Shown: piece by piece, positions 1 to 12,311 of the stretch
How the letters are laid out: every line of letters starts with the position of its first letter
Numbering within the stretch: position 1 is the stretch's first letter
Source: JBEHWX01 sp048498995
GTDB lineage: Bacteria; Bacteroidota; Ignavibacteria; OLB7
Length of the DNA: 24,915 nt
Assembly: GCA_048498995.1 (NCBI GenBank)
Contig: JBEHWX010000091.1
Coordinates: forward strand, 1 to 24,915
Direction: 5' to 3'
The notes under the pieces: generated by a model
Database searches by the model: none
What the model saw: only the letters and a program-made list of their open reading frames with translations
Told to the model about the DNA's origin: nothing
Made by a program: the position numbers and the translations under genes

Positions 1-73
1 CGAGCGATATCGTGTATCTGGCGCACGTTCGTTCTTCCATTTCCCTTGCCGAATGCCTGAGTCAAGATACGAG

Positions 74-94
74 GCGCACGTCTTCAGCGTGCGC
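74..94 (+). repeat. REP-like palindrome, copy 1
   Basis: Stem GCGCACG (74-80), loop TCTTCAG (81-87), stem CGTGCGC (88-94): a perfect 7-bp hairpin. The same stem and loop recur at 24859-24879 on the same strand and, with one loop change, inverted at 288-308. This copy lacks the flanking TAG seen in the others (it has GAG). Confidence 0.75.
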
Positions 95-287
95 TCTTCA
101 ACCGGGGCGGTATGGAGATGGGGCCGTCGCAAGAAGGCCGATTGCCGCCGCGACGGAGAGCGGCCACGGAGGCCGTCCCACCGATATCGGGCGTTTGTCG
201 CGCCGACAGTTGCCCGTCGTGCGATTCCCGCCACGCATGCCGTGCGGTCACCGTGGCGTCGCCCAGGGGCTTGCCGCGACATCAATG

Positions 288-311
288 GCGCACGCTAAAG
301 ACGTGCGCCTA
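288..311 (-). repeat. REP-like palindrome, copy 2 (inverted)
   Basis: Read on the minus strand this is TAG, then stem GCGCACG, loop TCTTTAG and stem CGTGCGC. It is the inverse of copy 1, about 190 bp away, so the two copies face each other downstream of the rpoC terminator. Confidence 0.75.
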
Positions 312-344
312 CCACCATACGCCGACCGGCGCGGCCGGCCCATA

Positions 345-388
345 AACGCGGCAGCCCCCGGACACCTGGAGGTGCCGGGGGCCGCGTT
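345..388 (-). terminator. Terminator hairpin after rpoC
   Basis: Long inverted repeat starting 43 bp after the rpoC stop. Arms 345-366 and 371-388 pair AACGCGG with CCGCGTT, then CCCCCGG with CCGGGGG, then CACC with GGTG. The loop is 4 nt and the left arm carries a 3-nt bulge plus one unpaired base. Only a short T-rich run (GTTTATG on the minus strand) follows, so it is a strong hairpin with a weak U tract. It plausibly ends the rpoBC transcript. Confidence 0.7.
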
Positions 389-431
389 GCGATTGCATGC
401 CTCGCCGAACGAGGCGTCGACGTTCGACAGC

Positions 432-4727
<4,296 letters not shown>

Positions 4728-4807
4728 GGTGATCTCCCGTTTATTGACTCTGGATCTAGTTTCGTTCTCTCGTGTTCTTCTCAGTCATTCCCGGCTCCGG
4801 CGCGAGC

Positions 4808-4837
4808 GCCCGAGCCCCTCTGGCGAGGGACCCGGGC
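4808..4837 (-). other. Hairpin in the rpoB-rpoC spacer
   Basis: Inverted repeat in the 129-bp gap. Arms 4808-4820 and 4825-4837 pair 11 of 13 positions around a 4-nt loop. No T run follows on the minus strand, so it is more likely an RNA-processing or stability element than a terminator. The pairing is seen; the role is inferred. Confidence 0.5.
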
Positions 4838-4856
4838 ACCGCCGTCGCGCACATCA

Positions 4857-7800
4857 TCAGTCGATCTTCACTTCAAGTCCGAGGCCCTGCAGCTCGCGGA
4901 CGAGAACGTTGAACGATTCGGGAATGTTCGGCTCCGGGAGGTTCTCCCCCTTGACGATCGCCTCGTAGGTCTTGGCGCGTCCCTGAACGTCGTCGGATTT
5001 GACGGTCAGGATCTCCTGCAGCACGTTGGCGGCGCCGTATGCCTCGAGCGCCCACACTTCCATCTCTCCGAAGCGCTGTCCACCGAACTGCGCCTTGCCA
5101 CCCAGCGGCTGCTGGGTGATCAGCGAGTACGGTCCGATCGAGCGGGCGTGGATCTTGTCCTCGACCAGGTGGGAGAGCTTCAGCATGTAGATCACGCCGA
5201 TGGTCACCCGCTGGTCGAACTGCTCGCCGGTCTTGCCGTCGAACAGATCGCTCTTGCCGGTGCGGTCGAGGCCGGCCTTGCCGAGCCACTCCTGCACGTC
5301 GGCCCAACGCGCGCCGTCGAAGATCGGCGTGGCGAAATGGAGCCCGAGCTTCTGTCCGGCCCAGCCGAGAGCGGTCTCGTAGAGCTGGCCGAGGTTCATT
5401 CGCGACGGCACGCCGAGCGGGTTGAGCACGATGTCGATCGGGGTGCCGTCCGGGAGGAACGGCATGTCCTCGACGGCGACGATCTTGGCGACGATGCCCT
5501 TGTTGCCGTGACGGCCGGCCATCTTGTCACCCACCTGGAGCTTCCGCTTCTTGGCCACGTAGACCTTGGCCATCTGCATGATGCCCGGCTGGAGCTCGTC
5601 TCCCTGCGCCACCTTGTTCTTCTCGATCCGGATGTCGTCGGTCACCAGGTCGACCGCCTTGCGGTAGTTCTGGAAGGCCTTCTTGACCAGCCCGTTCTTC
5701 TTCTTGTTGTCCACCCACGGCTCGTTCGGGTCGAGCGTGGCGATATCCAGGCTCCCCTCGGCGAGCTTCGCGCTGAAGGTGTCGACGCGGATGGTCGTTC
5801 CGGAGCGGATGATCGTCTGGCCGCGCAGATCGCGGATGCCGAGCGAGGTCTCCCCCTCCAGCAGCACGCCCAGCTTCTCGCCGAGCATACGGTTGTACAT
5901 CGCGATCGAGTCGATGAGCTGCTTGTCGAGCATCTCCTGGCGCTGCTTCTCCTCCTTGCGCACGTCGGAGTCCTTCTTGATCACGCGGCGGCTGAACAGC
6001 TGCGCGTTGATCACGACTCCCTTCATGCCGGGGGGCGCCTTGAGCGAGGCATCCTTCACGTCGCCGGCCTTGTCGCCGAAGATCGCGCGCAGGAGCTTCT
6101 CCTCCGGCGTCGGGTCGGTCTCTCCCTTCGGGGTGATCTTGCCGACGAGGATGTCGTTCTCGCGAACCTCCGAGCCGACGCGGATGATGCCGCTCTCGTC
6201 GAGATCCTTGACCGCCTCTTCCGAGACGTTCGGGATCTCGCGCGTGAGCTCCTCCTCGCCGCGCTTGGTGTCGCGGACGTGGATCGAGAACTCCTCGATG
6301 TGGACCGAGGTGTAGATATCCTCGGTGACCACCCGCTCGGAGATCACGATGGCGTCCTCGAAGTTGTACCCGCGCCACGGCATGAAGGCCACCAGCAGGT
6401 TCCGGCCGAGCGCGAGCTCGCCGTCGCGCGTGGCGCAGCCGTCGGCCAGAACGTCACCCGCCTTGAAGCGCTGTCCGGTGCGGACCACCGGGCGCTGGTT
6501 GATGCTCGTGTCCTGGTTGGTGCGGAAGAACTTCGTCAGCTCGTAGGTCTTCGTCCGGTCGTCCAGGAAGGAGATCAGCTGCTCCTCCTTGGTCAGCGAG
6601 GTATCGTACTCGACGGTGATCTTCATCGAGTCGACGTACTTGACCACGCCGTCGCGCTCGGCAAGGATCAGCGTGCGGGAATCGCGCGCGATCTTCATCT
6701 CCATGCCGGTGCCGACGAACGGACGCTCCGGGCGGAGCAGCGGCACCGCCTGGCGCTGCATGTTCGAGCCCATCAGCGCGCGGTTGGCGTCGTCATGCTC
6801 CAGGAACGGAATCATCGCGGCCGCGGCTGAGACGATCTGGTTCGGGGCGATGTCGACGTACTGCACCTGGTGCGGCTCGACCATCACGAAGTCGCCGGAC
6901 TGGCGGGCGCGGACGCGCTCCTGGACGATGTTCCCCTCGGCGTCGACCTGCACGGTGGCCGTGGCGATGATCATCCCCTCCTCGCGATCGGCCGGAAGGA
7001 ACTCGATGTCCTCGGTCACGCGGCCGTCGTTGACGCGACGGTACGGCGTCTCCAGGAAGCCGAAGTCGTTGATCCGGGCGTGGATGCAGAGCGAGGAGAT
7101 CAGACCGATGTTCGGACCTTCCGGCGTCTCGATCGGGCAGAGGCGGCCGTAGTGCGTGTAGTGCACGTCTCGCACCTCGAAGCCGGCGCGCTCGCGGGTC
7201 AGACCGCCAGGTCCGAGGGCCGACATACGACGCTTGTGCGTCATCTCGGCCAGCGGGTTGGTCTGGTCCATGAACTGCGAGAGCTGGTTGGTTCCGAAGA
7301 ACGTGTTGATCACCGAGGTGATCGTCCTGGCGTTGACCAGCTCGCTCGGCGTGAACTGCTCCATGTCGTGGATGTTCATCCGCTCCTTGATGGTGCGGGC
7401 CATGCGGGCCATGCCGACGTTGATCTGTCCGGCCAGCTGCTCGCCGACGGTGCGGACGCGGCGGTTGCCGAGGTGGTCGATGTCGTCGACCGCCTTCTTG
7501 CCGGCCTGCAGGTCGATCAGGTAGCGGATGATCGCCACGATGTCGTCACGCGTGAGCGTGGTCTGCTCGCCCGGGATATCCAGGTGAAGCTTCTCGTTGA
7601 TGCGATGGCGTCCCACCTCGCCGAGGTCGTAGCGCTTCGGGTTGAAGAAGAGCTTGTCGATCAGGCCGCGCGCGGTCTCCAGGTCCGGAGCCTCGCCGCT
7701 GCGGAGCTGACGGTAGATCGCCTCGAGGGCGTCCTCCTCGCTCCGGGCGATATCCTTCTGGATGGTGCGGACGATGATCGAATCGGCCTGCGAGGCCTCC

Positions 7801-8663
7801 TCGGTGAAGAGGCGGACGGTCTCGGCGCCGGAAGCCATGATCATGGCCATCATGTCGTTGTTCATCCGGGCATCCTTGCCCGAGATGATCTCGCCGGTGT
7901 TCATGTCGACGATATCGCCGGCGATGACGCGGTCGAGATGCTCGGAGGTCAGCTCGCCGACCGGGACATCCTCGGTCAGCTCGAAGAGCTGGAGCAGGTC
8001 CTCATCGGAGGAGAACCCGAGGGCGCGCAGGAGCGTGGTGACCGGGAACTTCTTCTTCCGATCGATGTAGGCGTACATCACGTTCTGGATGTCGGTCGTG
8101 AACTCGACCCACGATCCGCGGAAGGGGATGATACGCGCCGAGAAGATGCGGGTACCGTTCGGATGCATGGCATCCGAGAAGAAGACGCCCGGCGAGCGGT
8201 GAAGCTGGGAGACCACCACGCGCTCGGCGCCGTTGATGATGAAGGTTCCGCGCTCGGTCATCGCCGGAATGTTTCCGAGATAGACCTCCTGCTCGACCGT
8301 CTCGATGAAATCGTCGGATTCTCTATCGGCCTTGGAGCTCAGGCGGAGGCGGGCCTTCAGGGGCACCGCGTAGGTGAGCTCGCGATCGCGGCACTCGTTG
8401 ACATTGTACTTCGGACGCTCGATCCGGTAATCGAGGTACTCGAGCGTGAAGATCTCGCGCGCATCGTTGATCGGGAAGTTCGCTATGAACGCCTGCTCGA
8501 GTCCGACCGGCTTCCGCTCCTCGGGAGCATGCTCGGCCTGCAGGAACTCCTTGTAGGAGGCAAGCTGCACGTCGAGAAGATCCGGCATGCCGATGATCTC
8601 CTTGACGCGTGCGAACGAGACGCGATCCTTGACCGTCCCATTGCTTGATCCATTAGTTATCAC
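4857..8663 (-). CDS. rpoB: DNA-directed RNA polymerase subunit beta
   Basis: The beta subunit forms the other half of the RNA polymerase catalytic cleft and is the rifampicin target. The 1268-aa product has the rifampicin pocket at about 455-487 (LSQFMDQTNP, then THKRRMSALG), the CPIETPEGPNIGLI block at about 509-522, and the conserved GDKMAGRHGNKG active-site lysine block at 1045-1056. The start is GTG at 8663, chosen because a good Shine-Dalgarno (GGAGGT, 8672-8677) lies 8 nt upstream. Residues matching the E. coli resistance sites D516, H526 and S531 are wild type. Positions matching N518, S522 and I524 carry Thr468, Ala472 and Met474. The upstream spacer to rplL is unusually long, so rpoBC may have its own regulation. 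Confidence 0.99.
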   Translation of the reverse strand: MITNGSSNGTVKDRVSFARVKEIIGMPDLLDVQLASYKEFLQAEHAPEERKPVGLEQAFIANFPINDAREIFTLEYLDYRIERPKYNVNECRDRELTYAVPLKARLRLSSKADRESDDFIETVEQEVYLGNIPAMTERGTFIINGAERVVVSQLHRSPGVFFSDAMHPNGTRIFSARIIPFRGSWVEFTTDIQNVMYAYIDRKKKFPVTTLLRALGFSSDEDLLQLFELTEDVPVGELTSEHLDRVIAGDIVDMNTGEIISGKDARMNNDMMAMIMASGAETVRLFTEEASQADSIIVRTIQKDIARSEEDALEAIYRQLRSGEAPDLETARGLIDKLFFNPKRYDLGEVGRHRINEKLHLDIPGEQTTLTRDDIVAIIRYLIDLQAGKKAVDDIDHLGNRRVRTVGEQLAGQINVGMARMARTIKERMNIHDMEQFTPSELVNARTITSVINTFFGTNQLSQFMDQTNPLAEMTHKRRMSALGPGGLTRERAGFEVRDVHYTHYGRLCPIETPEGPNIGLISSLCIHARINDFGFLETPYRRVNDGRVTEDIEFLPADREEGMIIATATVQVDAEGNIVQERVRARQSGDFVMVEPHQVQYVDIAPNQIVSAAAAMIPFLEHDDANRALMGSNMQRQAVPLLRPERPFVGTGMEMKIARDSRTLILAERDGVVKYVDSMKITVEYDTSLTKEEQLISFLDDRTKTYELTKFFRTNQDTSINQRPVVRTGQRFKAGDVLADGCATRDGELALGRNLLVAFMPWRGYNFEDAIVISERVVTEDIYTSVHIEEFSIHVRDTKRGEEELTREIPNVSEEAVKDLDESGIIRVGSEVRENDILVGKITPKGETDPTPEEKLLRAIFGDKAGDVKDASLKAPPGMKGVVINAQLFSRRVIKKDSDVRKEEKQRQEMLDKQLIDSIAMYNRMLGEKLGVLLEGETSLGIRDLRGQTIIRSGTTIRVDTFSAKLAEGSLDIATLDPNEPWVDNKKKNGLVKKAFQNYRKAVDLVTDDIRIEKNKVAQGDELQPGIMQMAKVYVAKKRKLQVGDKMAGRHGNKGIVAKIVAVEDMPFLPDGTPIDIVLNPLGVPSRMNLGQLYETALGWAGQKLGLHFATPIFDGARWADVQEWLGKAGLDRTGKSDLFDGKTGEQFDQRVTIGVIYMLKLSHLVEDKIHARSIGPYSLITQQPLGGKAQFGGQRFGEMEVWALEAYGAANVLQEILTVKSDDVQGRAKTYEAIVKGENLPEPNIPESFNVLVRELQGLGLEVKID

Positions 8664-9071
8664 GTCTAGATACCTCCAGTCGATGAAGAGGGAAGGTTGG
8701 CGCCATTCACAAGACGAAAAAAGGATTCCTCAGACAGCGCATGGCGCGGCCTCGAAGAACCCGGACACAATGTGTAGTTGTTCAGGCTTCAGAAGAAAGC
8801 AGTAGGCGCTTGAATGGATGCGCCGCCGGCGAGCACTTCCCCTGCTGGCAAGAGATGAGACCCGCGGAAACGCAGACATAGGCACGCCGTTGGATTTGGT
8901 CATGTAGACGAGCGACGCGCCACGGGGGACGATATTGTCATCGTGCCGTCGGAATCGCGTCGCGGACCGTTGGATGCCCCGCTCACGGGCGACCCGGGAG
9001 CCGGAGTTGCGCCGGCCGTCGACGGGGAGCTCACCCGAGGATCGGCTGGCCGGACTCCGACAATTCGCACC

Positions 9072-9114
9072 GAACAACGCTCGCGTCGAGCAATGCTCGC
9101 ATCGAGCTTCGTTC
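9072..9114 (-). other. Imperfect 20-bp palindrome in the rpoB leader
   Basis: Arms of about 20 nt around a 3-nt centre. GAACGAAG..CTCG..GAGC on the minus strand pairs with GCTCG..GAGC..GTTC, with about five mismatches. The internal unit GCTCGCRTCGAGC also occurs twice as a direct repeat. It would form a long RNA hairpin in the rplL-rpoB spacer. Function unknown. Confidence 0.5.
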
Positions 9115-9348
9115 GAGGACGAGCCTCGGCTCGGATCGGGTCACCTACCGGCTGATTTCGCGTCAGTCCGCCATCGCTCCCCGACCGGAAGGTCCGTTCG
9201 GGAAGGCCGCCTCTCGGCGATTCGCTCCACGGCAACTCGCCTCCTGGCGGCGGGAGAACCGGCACCGGGATCGGGCCTGAGGTGCGTGTGCGACGACGGA
9301 TCTGGAGAGATTTCCTGAAGCAAAAAGCATGCCTCAGCAAAAGACATG

Positions 9349-9393
9349 CCTCCCCGATGATCCGTTCCCTGTCGGGACGAATGATCGGGGAGG
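9349..9393 (-). terminator. Candidate attenuator or processing hairpin between rplL and rpoB
   Basis: Arms 9349-9361 (CCTCCCCGATGAT) and 9381-9393 (ATGATCGGGGAGG) pair 12 of 13 positions and enclose a smaller TCCC/GGGA hairpin. In the direction of transcription the stem is followed by CATGTCTTTTG, then ATGCTTTTTGC. In E. coli a partial terminator and an RNase III site occupy the same interval (known). That this element does the same job is inference; a complete terminator would cut off rpoBC unless another promoter exists. Confidence 0.5.
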
Positions 9394-9454
9394 TCATTCT
9401 ATGCATTGCGGGGGACGTGGGCAACAGCCCGGGAAATCTCCCGCGCGAGCGGTA

Positions 9455-9835
9455 TTACTTCAGGGTGACCTGAGCGCCAGCCTCTTCGAGCTTCTTCTTC
9501 ATCGACTCGGCCTCCTCCTTCGTGGCACCCTCCTTCACGGCCTTCGGAGCGCCCTCGACCAGGTCCTTCGCCTCCTTGAGGCCGAGACCGGTGAGCTCGC
9601 GGACAGCCTTGATCACGTTGATCTTCTGGGCGCCGGCGTTGGTGAGCTCGACGGTGAACTCCGTCTGCTCCTCGACGGCCGGAGCGGCCGCGGTGGCGGC
9701 CGGCATCATGCCGCCCATCATCATCGGGGCGGCGGCGGTAACACCGAACTTATCCTCGAGGGCCTTCTTGAGATCCGAGGCCTCCGAAAGGGTCAGGTTG
9801 CTGATCAGGTCGACGAGTTCTGCGACGTTTGCCAT
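9455..9835 (-). CDS. rplL: 50S ribosomal protein L7/L12
   Basis: Acidic stalk protein that recruits translation factors to the ribosome. The 126-aa product has an N-terminal dimerisation helix region (1-32), a flexible hinge (about 33-55) and the C-terminal factor-binding domain with KINVIKAVRELTGLGLKEAK (71-90) and a GAPKAVKEG turn. The start ATG at 9835 has an AGAGGA ribosome binding site about 10 nt upstream. An in-frame upstream extension is ignored because it has no family similarity. The hinge is oddly methionine-rich (Met38, 39, 40, 43, 44), where Ala/Pro/Val is usual. It follows rplJ, as expected for the L10-L12 stalk pair. Confidence 0.98.
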   Translation of the reverse strand: MANVAELVDLISNLTLSEASDLKKALEDKFGVTAAAPMMMGGMMPAATAAAPAVEEQTEFTVELTNAGAQKINVIKAVRELTGLGLKEAKDLVEGAPKAVKEGATKEEAESMKKKLEEAGAQVTLK

Positions 9836-9979
9836 TGTAGTTGATTCCTCTTTGAGCTGTGTACTATGATCAATTTTTCGGTTGTCTCTCTGGTGCGGAC
9901 GAGCCGGGCCTCCGAGCCCGCGAGCCCGAGCAGCAGTCACACGCCGGGTTCGAAAACCCGAGCCTCGAGGTCACGGACC
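9836..9979 (-). other. rplJ-rplL spacer with small hairpins
   Basis: This 144-bp gap contains the perfect hairpin GGGTT-CGAA-AACCC and a second GC-rich one (GGGC/GCCC). Close to rplL there is an AT-rich patch that includes TTGATC. No gene is seen. Short hairpins between rplJ and rplL are compatible with processing that lets rplL be expressed more than rplJ (inference). Confidence 0.4.
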
Positions 9980-10513
9980 TCAGGCGGCGGCGCCGTGCTG
10001 CTTCTTGGCGGCCTCCTCGATCACCGAGGCGAGGTCGCGGATCGTCGCGTTCAGGACGCCGACCAGTCCGGAGACCGGGGCGTTGAGCGCGCCCATGATC
10101 GAGGCGATCATGTCCTTGCGCGACGGCATCGCGGCCAGGTCGCCGAGCTTCGAGCCCTCGAACACCTCACCCTCGATGATGGCGAAGCTGAGCTTCGGAA
10201 TCTCGACCTTCGGATCGATGAACTCCTTGAGCACCCGAGCCGGCGCCGCCGGATCGTCGTAGCTGATGGCGATGCCGGTCTGGCCCACGAAACGGTCGAG
10301 AACCGCGTCGTAGCCTCCGGCCTCGCGCATCGCGCGCTTCACCAGGGTATTCTTGGCGACCTTGTAGTTGATGCCCGCCTTCTTGAACTCGCGGCGCAGC
10401 TTGATAGCGTTGGCAACCGTAAGCCCAGTGAAGTCGATCGCGAACACGCCGTTCGCCCCGTTCAGCAGCTCCCTGACCTCGGCAACCGCTTCTACTTTTT
10501 CGTTCTTCGTCAT
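9980..10513 (-). CDS. rplJ: 50S ribosomal protein L10
   Basis: L10 anchors the L7/L12 dimers to 23S rRNA and is the translational repressor of its own operon in many bacteria. The 177-aa product opens MTKNEKVEAVAEVRELL, continues with VFAIDFTGLTVANAIKLRRE and has a KVAKNTLVKRAM block, all typical of L10. The C-terminal helix (about 155-173) is the L12-binding tail. The ATG at 10513 has no Shine-Dalgarno (upstream CTTACCTGTT), like several ribosomal-protein genes here, which fits an FCB-type genome. A 343-bp leader precedes it. Confidence 0.97.
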   Translation of the reverse strand: MTKNEKVEAVAEVRELLNGANGVFAIDFTGLTVANAIKLRREFKKAGINYKVAKNTLVKRAMREAGGYDAVLDRFVGQTGIAISYDDPAAPARVLKEFIDPKVEIPKLSFAIIEGEVFEGSKLGDLAAMPSRKDMIASIMGALNAPVSGLVGVLNATIRDLASVIEEAAKKQHGAAA

Positions 10514-10856
10514 AACAGGTAAGGTTTACAAATCACCGGGTTTCCGGATCTCTCCACGCGTTCTTGCCGGAATTCCTCGACGGAACATGCCGGGCATCGG
10601 CGCGCGGCTCGCGGAGTAGAAGCAGCCCAAAGACCCACCGCGAGACTCGACCGGCTCTTCCGAGAGAGAGGCGCGTCGAAGGCGCGTCGCCCCGTGAAGC
10701 CCTCCCGCCGGAAGCTCCGCCGGCATGGAGAAGATGCCGGAGGTCTCCGATCGGCCGATCTGGAGGGTCGTGCGTAATGTTCGTTGCGTCCGGCCGGGCC
10801 GGAACATCTTCGCCGGGAAATCCCTCGGGCGAGGGCTCCGGTTCGCGGGAGCCTGC
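10514..10856 (-). promoter_or_regulatory. Structured rplA-rplJ spacer, candidate L10 leader
   Basis: No gene is seen in this 343-bp gap. It holds a hairpin right after rplA (CCCTC-GGGC-GAGGG, 10822-10835), a perfect 7-bp hairpin (CCGGCAT/ATGCCGG, 10720-10740) and further GC-rich inverted repeats nearer rplJ. In many bacteria the RNA before rplJ binds the L10-L12 complex and represses the operon (known). I cannot match the L10-leader consensus by eye, so this role is inferred from position and structure. Confidence 0.35.
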
Positions 10857-11564
10857 TTAGGCGGCGGCCTCGTTGGTCATCACGCCCTCGGCCACCGGCA
10901 CGCCCGGGCCCATCGTGGAGCTGAGCGTGATACCGCGGACATACTTCCCCTTCGAGGTCTGCGGCTTGGCGCGCATGATGCTCCCCATGAAGGTCTTGAT
11001 GTTGTCCACCAGCTTGTCCTGCGCGAAGGAAGCCTTGCCGACCGAGGCGTGAACGATGCCGGAGCGGTCCACGCGATACTCGATCTTGCCGGCCTTCACC
11101 TCGGTGACGGCCGTGGCCACGTCCTGCGTGACCGTGCCGGACTTCGGGTTCGGCATCAGGCCGCGCGGGCCGAGGATCTTACCGAGCTTGCCGAGCTCGC
11201 CCATCACGTCCGGAGTGGCGATGATGACGTCGGTATCGGTCCAGCCACCCTTGATCCGCTCGAGGATTTCCTCGAAGCCGACCTCGTCGGCGCCGGCGGA
11301 ACGGGCCTCGTCCTGCTTCTGGCCACGGGTGATCACCGTGACGCGGACGGTCTTGCCGATGCCGTGCGGAAGGGAGACGGTGCCGCGGACGAGCTGATCG
11401 GCCTTGCGGGGGTCGACGCCGAGACGGATGGCGATATCGACCGACTCGTCGAACTTCGCCGACGCGTTCTCCTTCACCATCTGCACAGCCTCGTTGAGGT
11501 TGTACTGCTGGTTCTTGTCGATCTTCTTATCGATGCTCGTGAATCGCTTGCTGTGCCTGGGCAT
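10857..11564 (-). CDS. rplA: 50S ribosomal protein L1
   Basis: L1 forms the mobile L1 stalk next to the ribosomal E site and represses the rplKA message in many species. The 235-aa product carries the L1 signature LGPRGLMPNPKSGTVT at about 131-146, the basic N-terminus and the KAGKIEYRVD strand region. The length is normal. The start ATG at 11564 opens MPRHSKRFTSI; a weak AGGAAG lies 10 nt upstream. It lies 253 bp downstream of rplK, much further than the near-abutting arrangement usual for rplK-rplA. Confidence 0.98.
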   Translation of the reverse strand: MPRHSKRFTSIDKKIDKNQQYNLNEAVQMVKENASAKFDESVDIAIRLGVDPRKADQLVRGTVSLPHGIGKTVRVTVITRGQKQDEARSAGADEVGFEEILERIKGGWTDTDVIIATPDVMGELGKLGKILGPRGLMPNPKSGTVTQDVATAVTEVKAGKIEYRVDRSGIVHASVGKASFAQDKLVDNIKTFMGSIMRAKPQTSKGKYVRGITLSSTMGPGVPVAEGVMTNEAAA

Positions 11565-11817
11565 GACTGTGTGTCTTCCTGAAAATCTCCCACAGGTCCA
11601 TGGTCGGCCCGTGGTACAGATGATTGTTCAACGGATACGGAGGTCTGACGGATATCCGACGGAGCGTTGATTCCGCCACGTCCTCGGGGCGTCCCGTCTC
11701 CGGGACGTCGCGTCCTCGGGAGTCACGCGGGACTCCGGGGCGCGGACGGCTCCGGCGGGAATCCCTGGAACGGCTCCTCGGGACTCCGGCGTCGGGGCCG
11801 GTGACGATCCCTCGTGA
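11565..11817 (-). other. rplK-rplA spacer with tandem hairpins
   Basis: The 253-bp gap holds two neighbouring hairpins: CGTCCCG-TCTC-CGGGACG (11690-11707, perfect) and GGAGTC/GACTCC (11719-11736). The sequence around them repeats CTCGGGA/GGACTCC-like words. No gene is seen. The hairpins are not followed by T runs, so I do not call terminators. Confidence 0.45.
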
Positions 11818-12243
11818 TTATCCCTCGACGGTGACGCCCATCGAGCGGGCGGTGCCGGCGAGCATGCTGATCGCGCTCTCCATCGAGTCGCAGTTCAGGT
11901 CAGCCATCTTCACCTTGGCGATCTCCTCGAGCTGCTCGAGGGAGACCTTGCCGACCTTGTTCCGGTTCGGCTCGGCCGAGCCCTTCGGGATCTTGATCGC
12001 CTGGGCGATCAGAACCGCGGCGGGCGGGCTCTTGACGACGAACGTGAACGACTTGTCGGAGAAGAAGCTGACCAGCACCGGGGTAAGGACGCCGGCATCC
12101 TTCTGCGTCTTGGCGTTGAACTGCTTGACGAACTCCATGCCGTTCAGACCGCGCTGACCGAAGGCCGGGCCGACCGGCGGGGCCATCGTGGCCTGTCCCG
12201 CCGAGATCTGAAGCTTGAACGTGCCGATTAACTTCTTTGCCAT
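11818..12243 (-). CDS. rplK: 50S ribosomal protein L11
   Basis: L11 binds the GTPase-associated centre of 23S rRNA and takes part in factor binding and the stringent response. The 141-aa product begins MAKKLIGTFKLQISAGQATMAPPVGPAFGQRGLNG-like (N-terminal domain, proline-rich PPVGPA at about 22-27). It ends with the rRNA-binding domain containing IAKVKMADLNCDSMESAISMLAGTARSMGV, typical of the family. The start ATG at 12243 has no Shine-Dalgarno (upstream ATACTAGACA). It follows nusG by 68 bp, the standard order nusG-rplK-rplA. Confidence 0.98.
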   Translation of the reverse strand: MAKKLIGTFKLQISAGQATMAPPVGPAFGQRGLNGMEFVKQFNAKTQKDAGVLTPVLVSFFSDKSFTFVVKSPPAAVLIAQAIKIPKGSAEPNRNKVGKVSLEQLEEIAKVKMADLNCDSMESAISMLAGTARSMGVTVEG

Positions 12244-12311
12244 TGTCTAGTATCGTAAGGTTCTACTTGTTCGCGATTCGCATTCGATCGAGTCGGGAAG
12301 ATCTCCCCGGC

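Larger units (their letters stand above)
1..431. other. Intergenic region downstream of rpoC
   Basis: I see no convincing gene here. The short open frames in both strands are arginine/proline-rich and have no recognisable domain or ribosome binding site. The stretch holds the rpoC-proximal hairpin (345-388) and two REP-like palindromes (74-94 and 288-311). The str-operon genes (rpsL, rpsG) that follow rpoC in many bacteria do not start within these 431 bases, and the strong hairpin suggests the transcription unit ends here. Confidence 0.6.
8664..9454. other. 791-bp rplL-rpoB spacer without a gene
   Basis: Open frames here (for example 8730-9077 minus) are low-complexity, Arg/Ser-rich and unlike known proteins, so I call no gene. 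Two sizeable inverted repeats lie inside (9072-9114 and 9349-9393). A T6 run reads into rpoB at about 8715-8720 (AAAAAA on the plus strand). I found no match to TAnnTTTG on the coding strand, so a separate rpoB promoter is not demonstrated. Confidence 0.6.

Noticed and set aside
6500..7310. Rifampicin-resistance alleles in rpoB
   Set aside because: The main resistance positions are wild type. Thr468, Ala472 and Met474 differ from E. coli but are most likely lineage differences.
6870..8648. 592-aa open frame antisense to rpoB
   Set aside because: Same composition and the same explanation as the longer frame; no domain and no ribosome binding site.
8730..9077. 115-aa frame in the rplL-rpoB spacer
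   Set aside because: Arg/Ser-rich, no family features, no ribosome binding site; more likely leader RNA.
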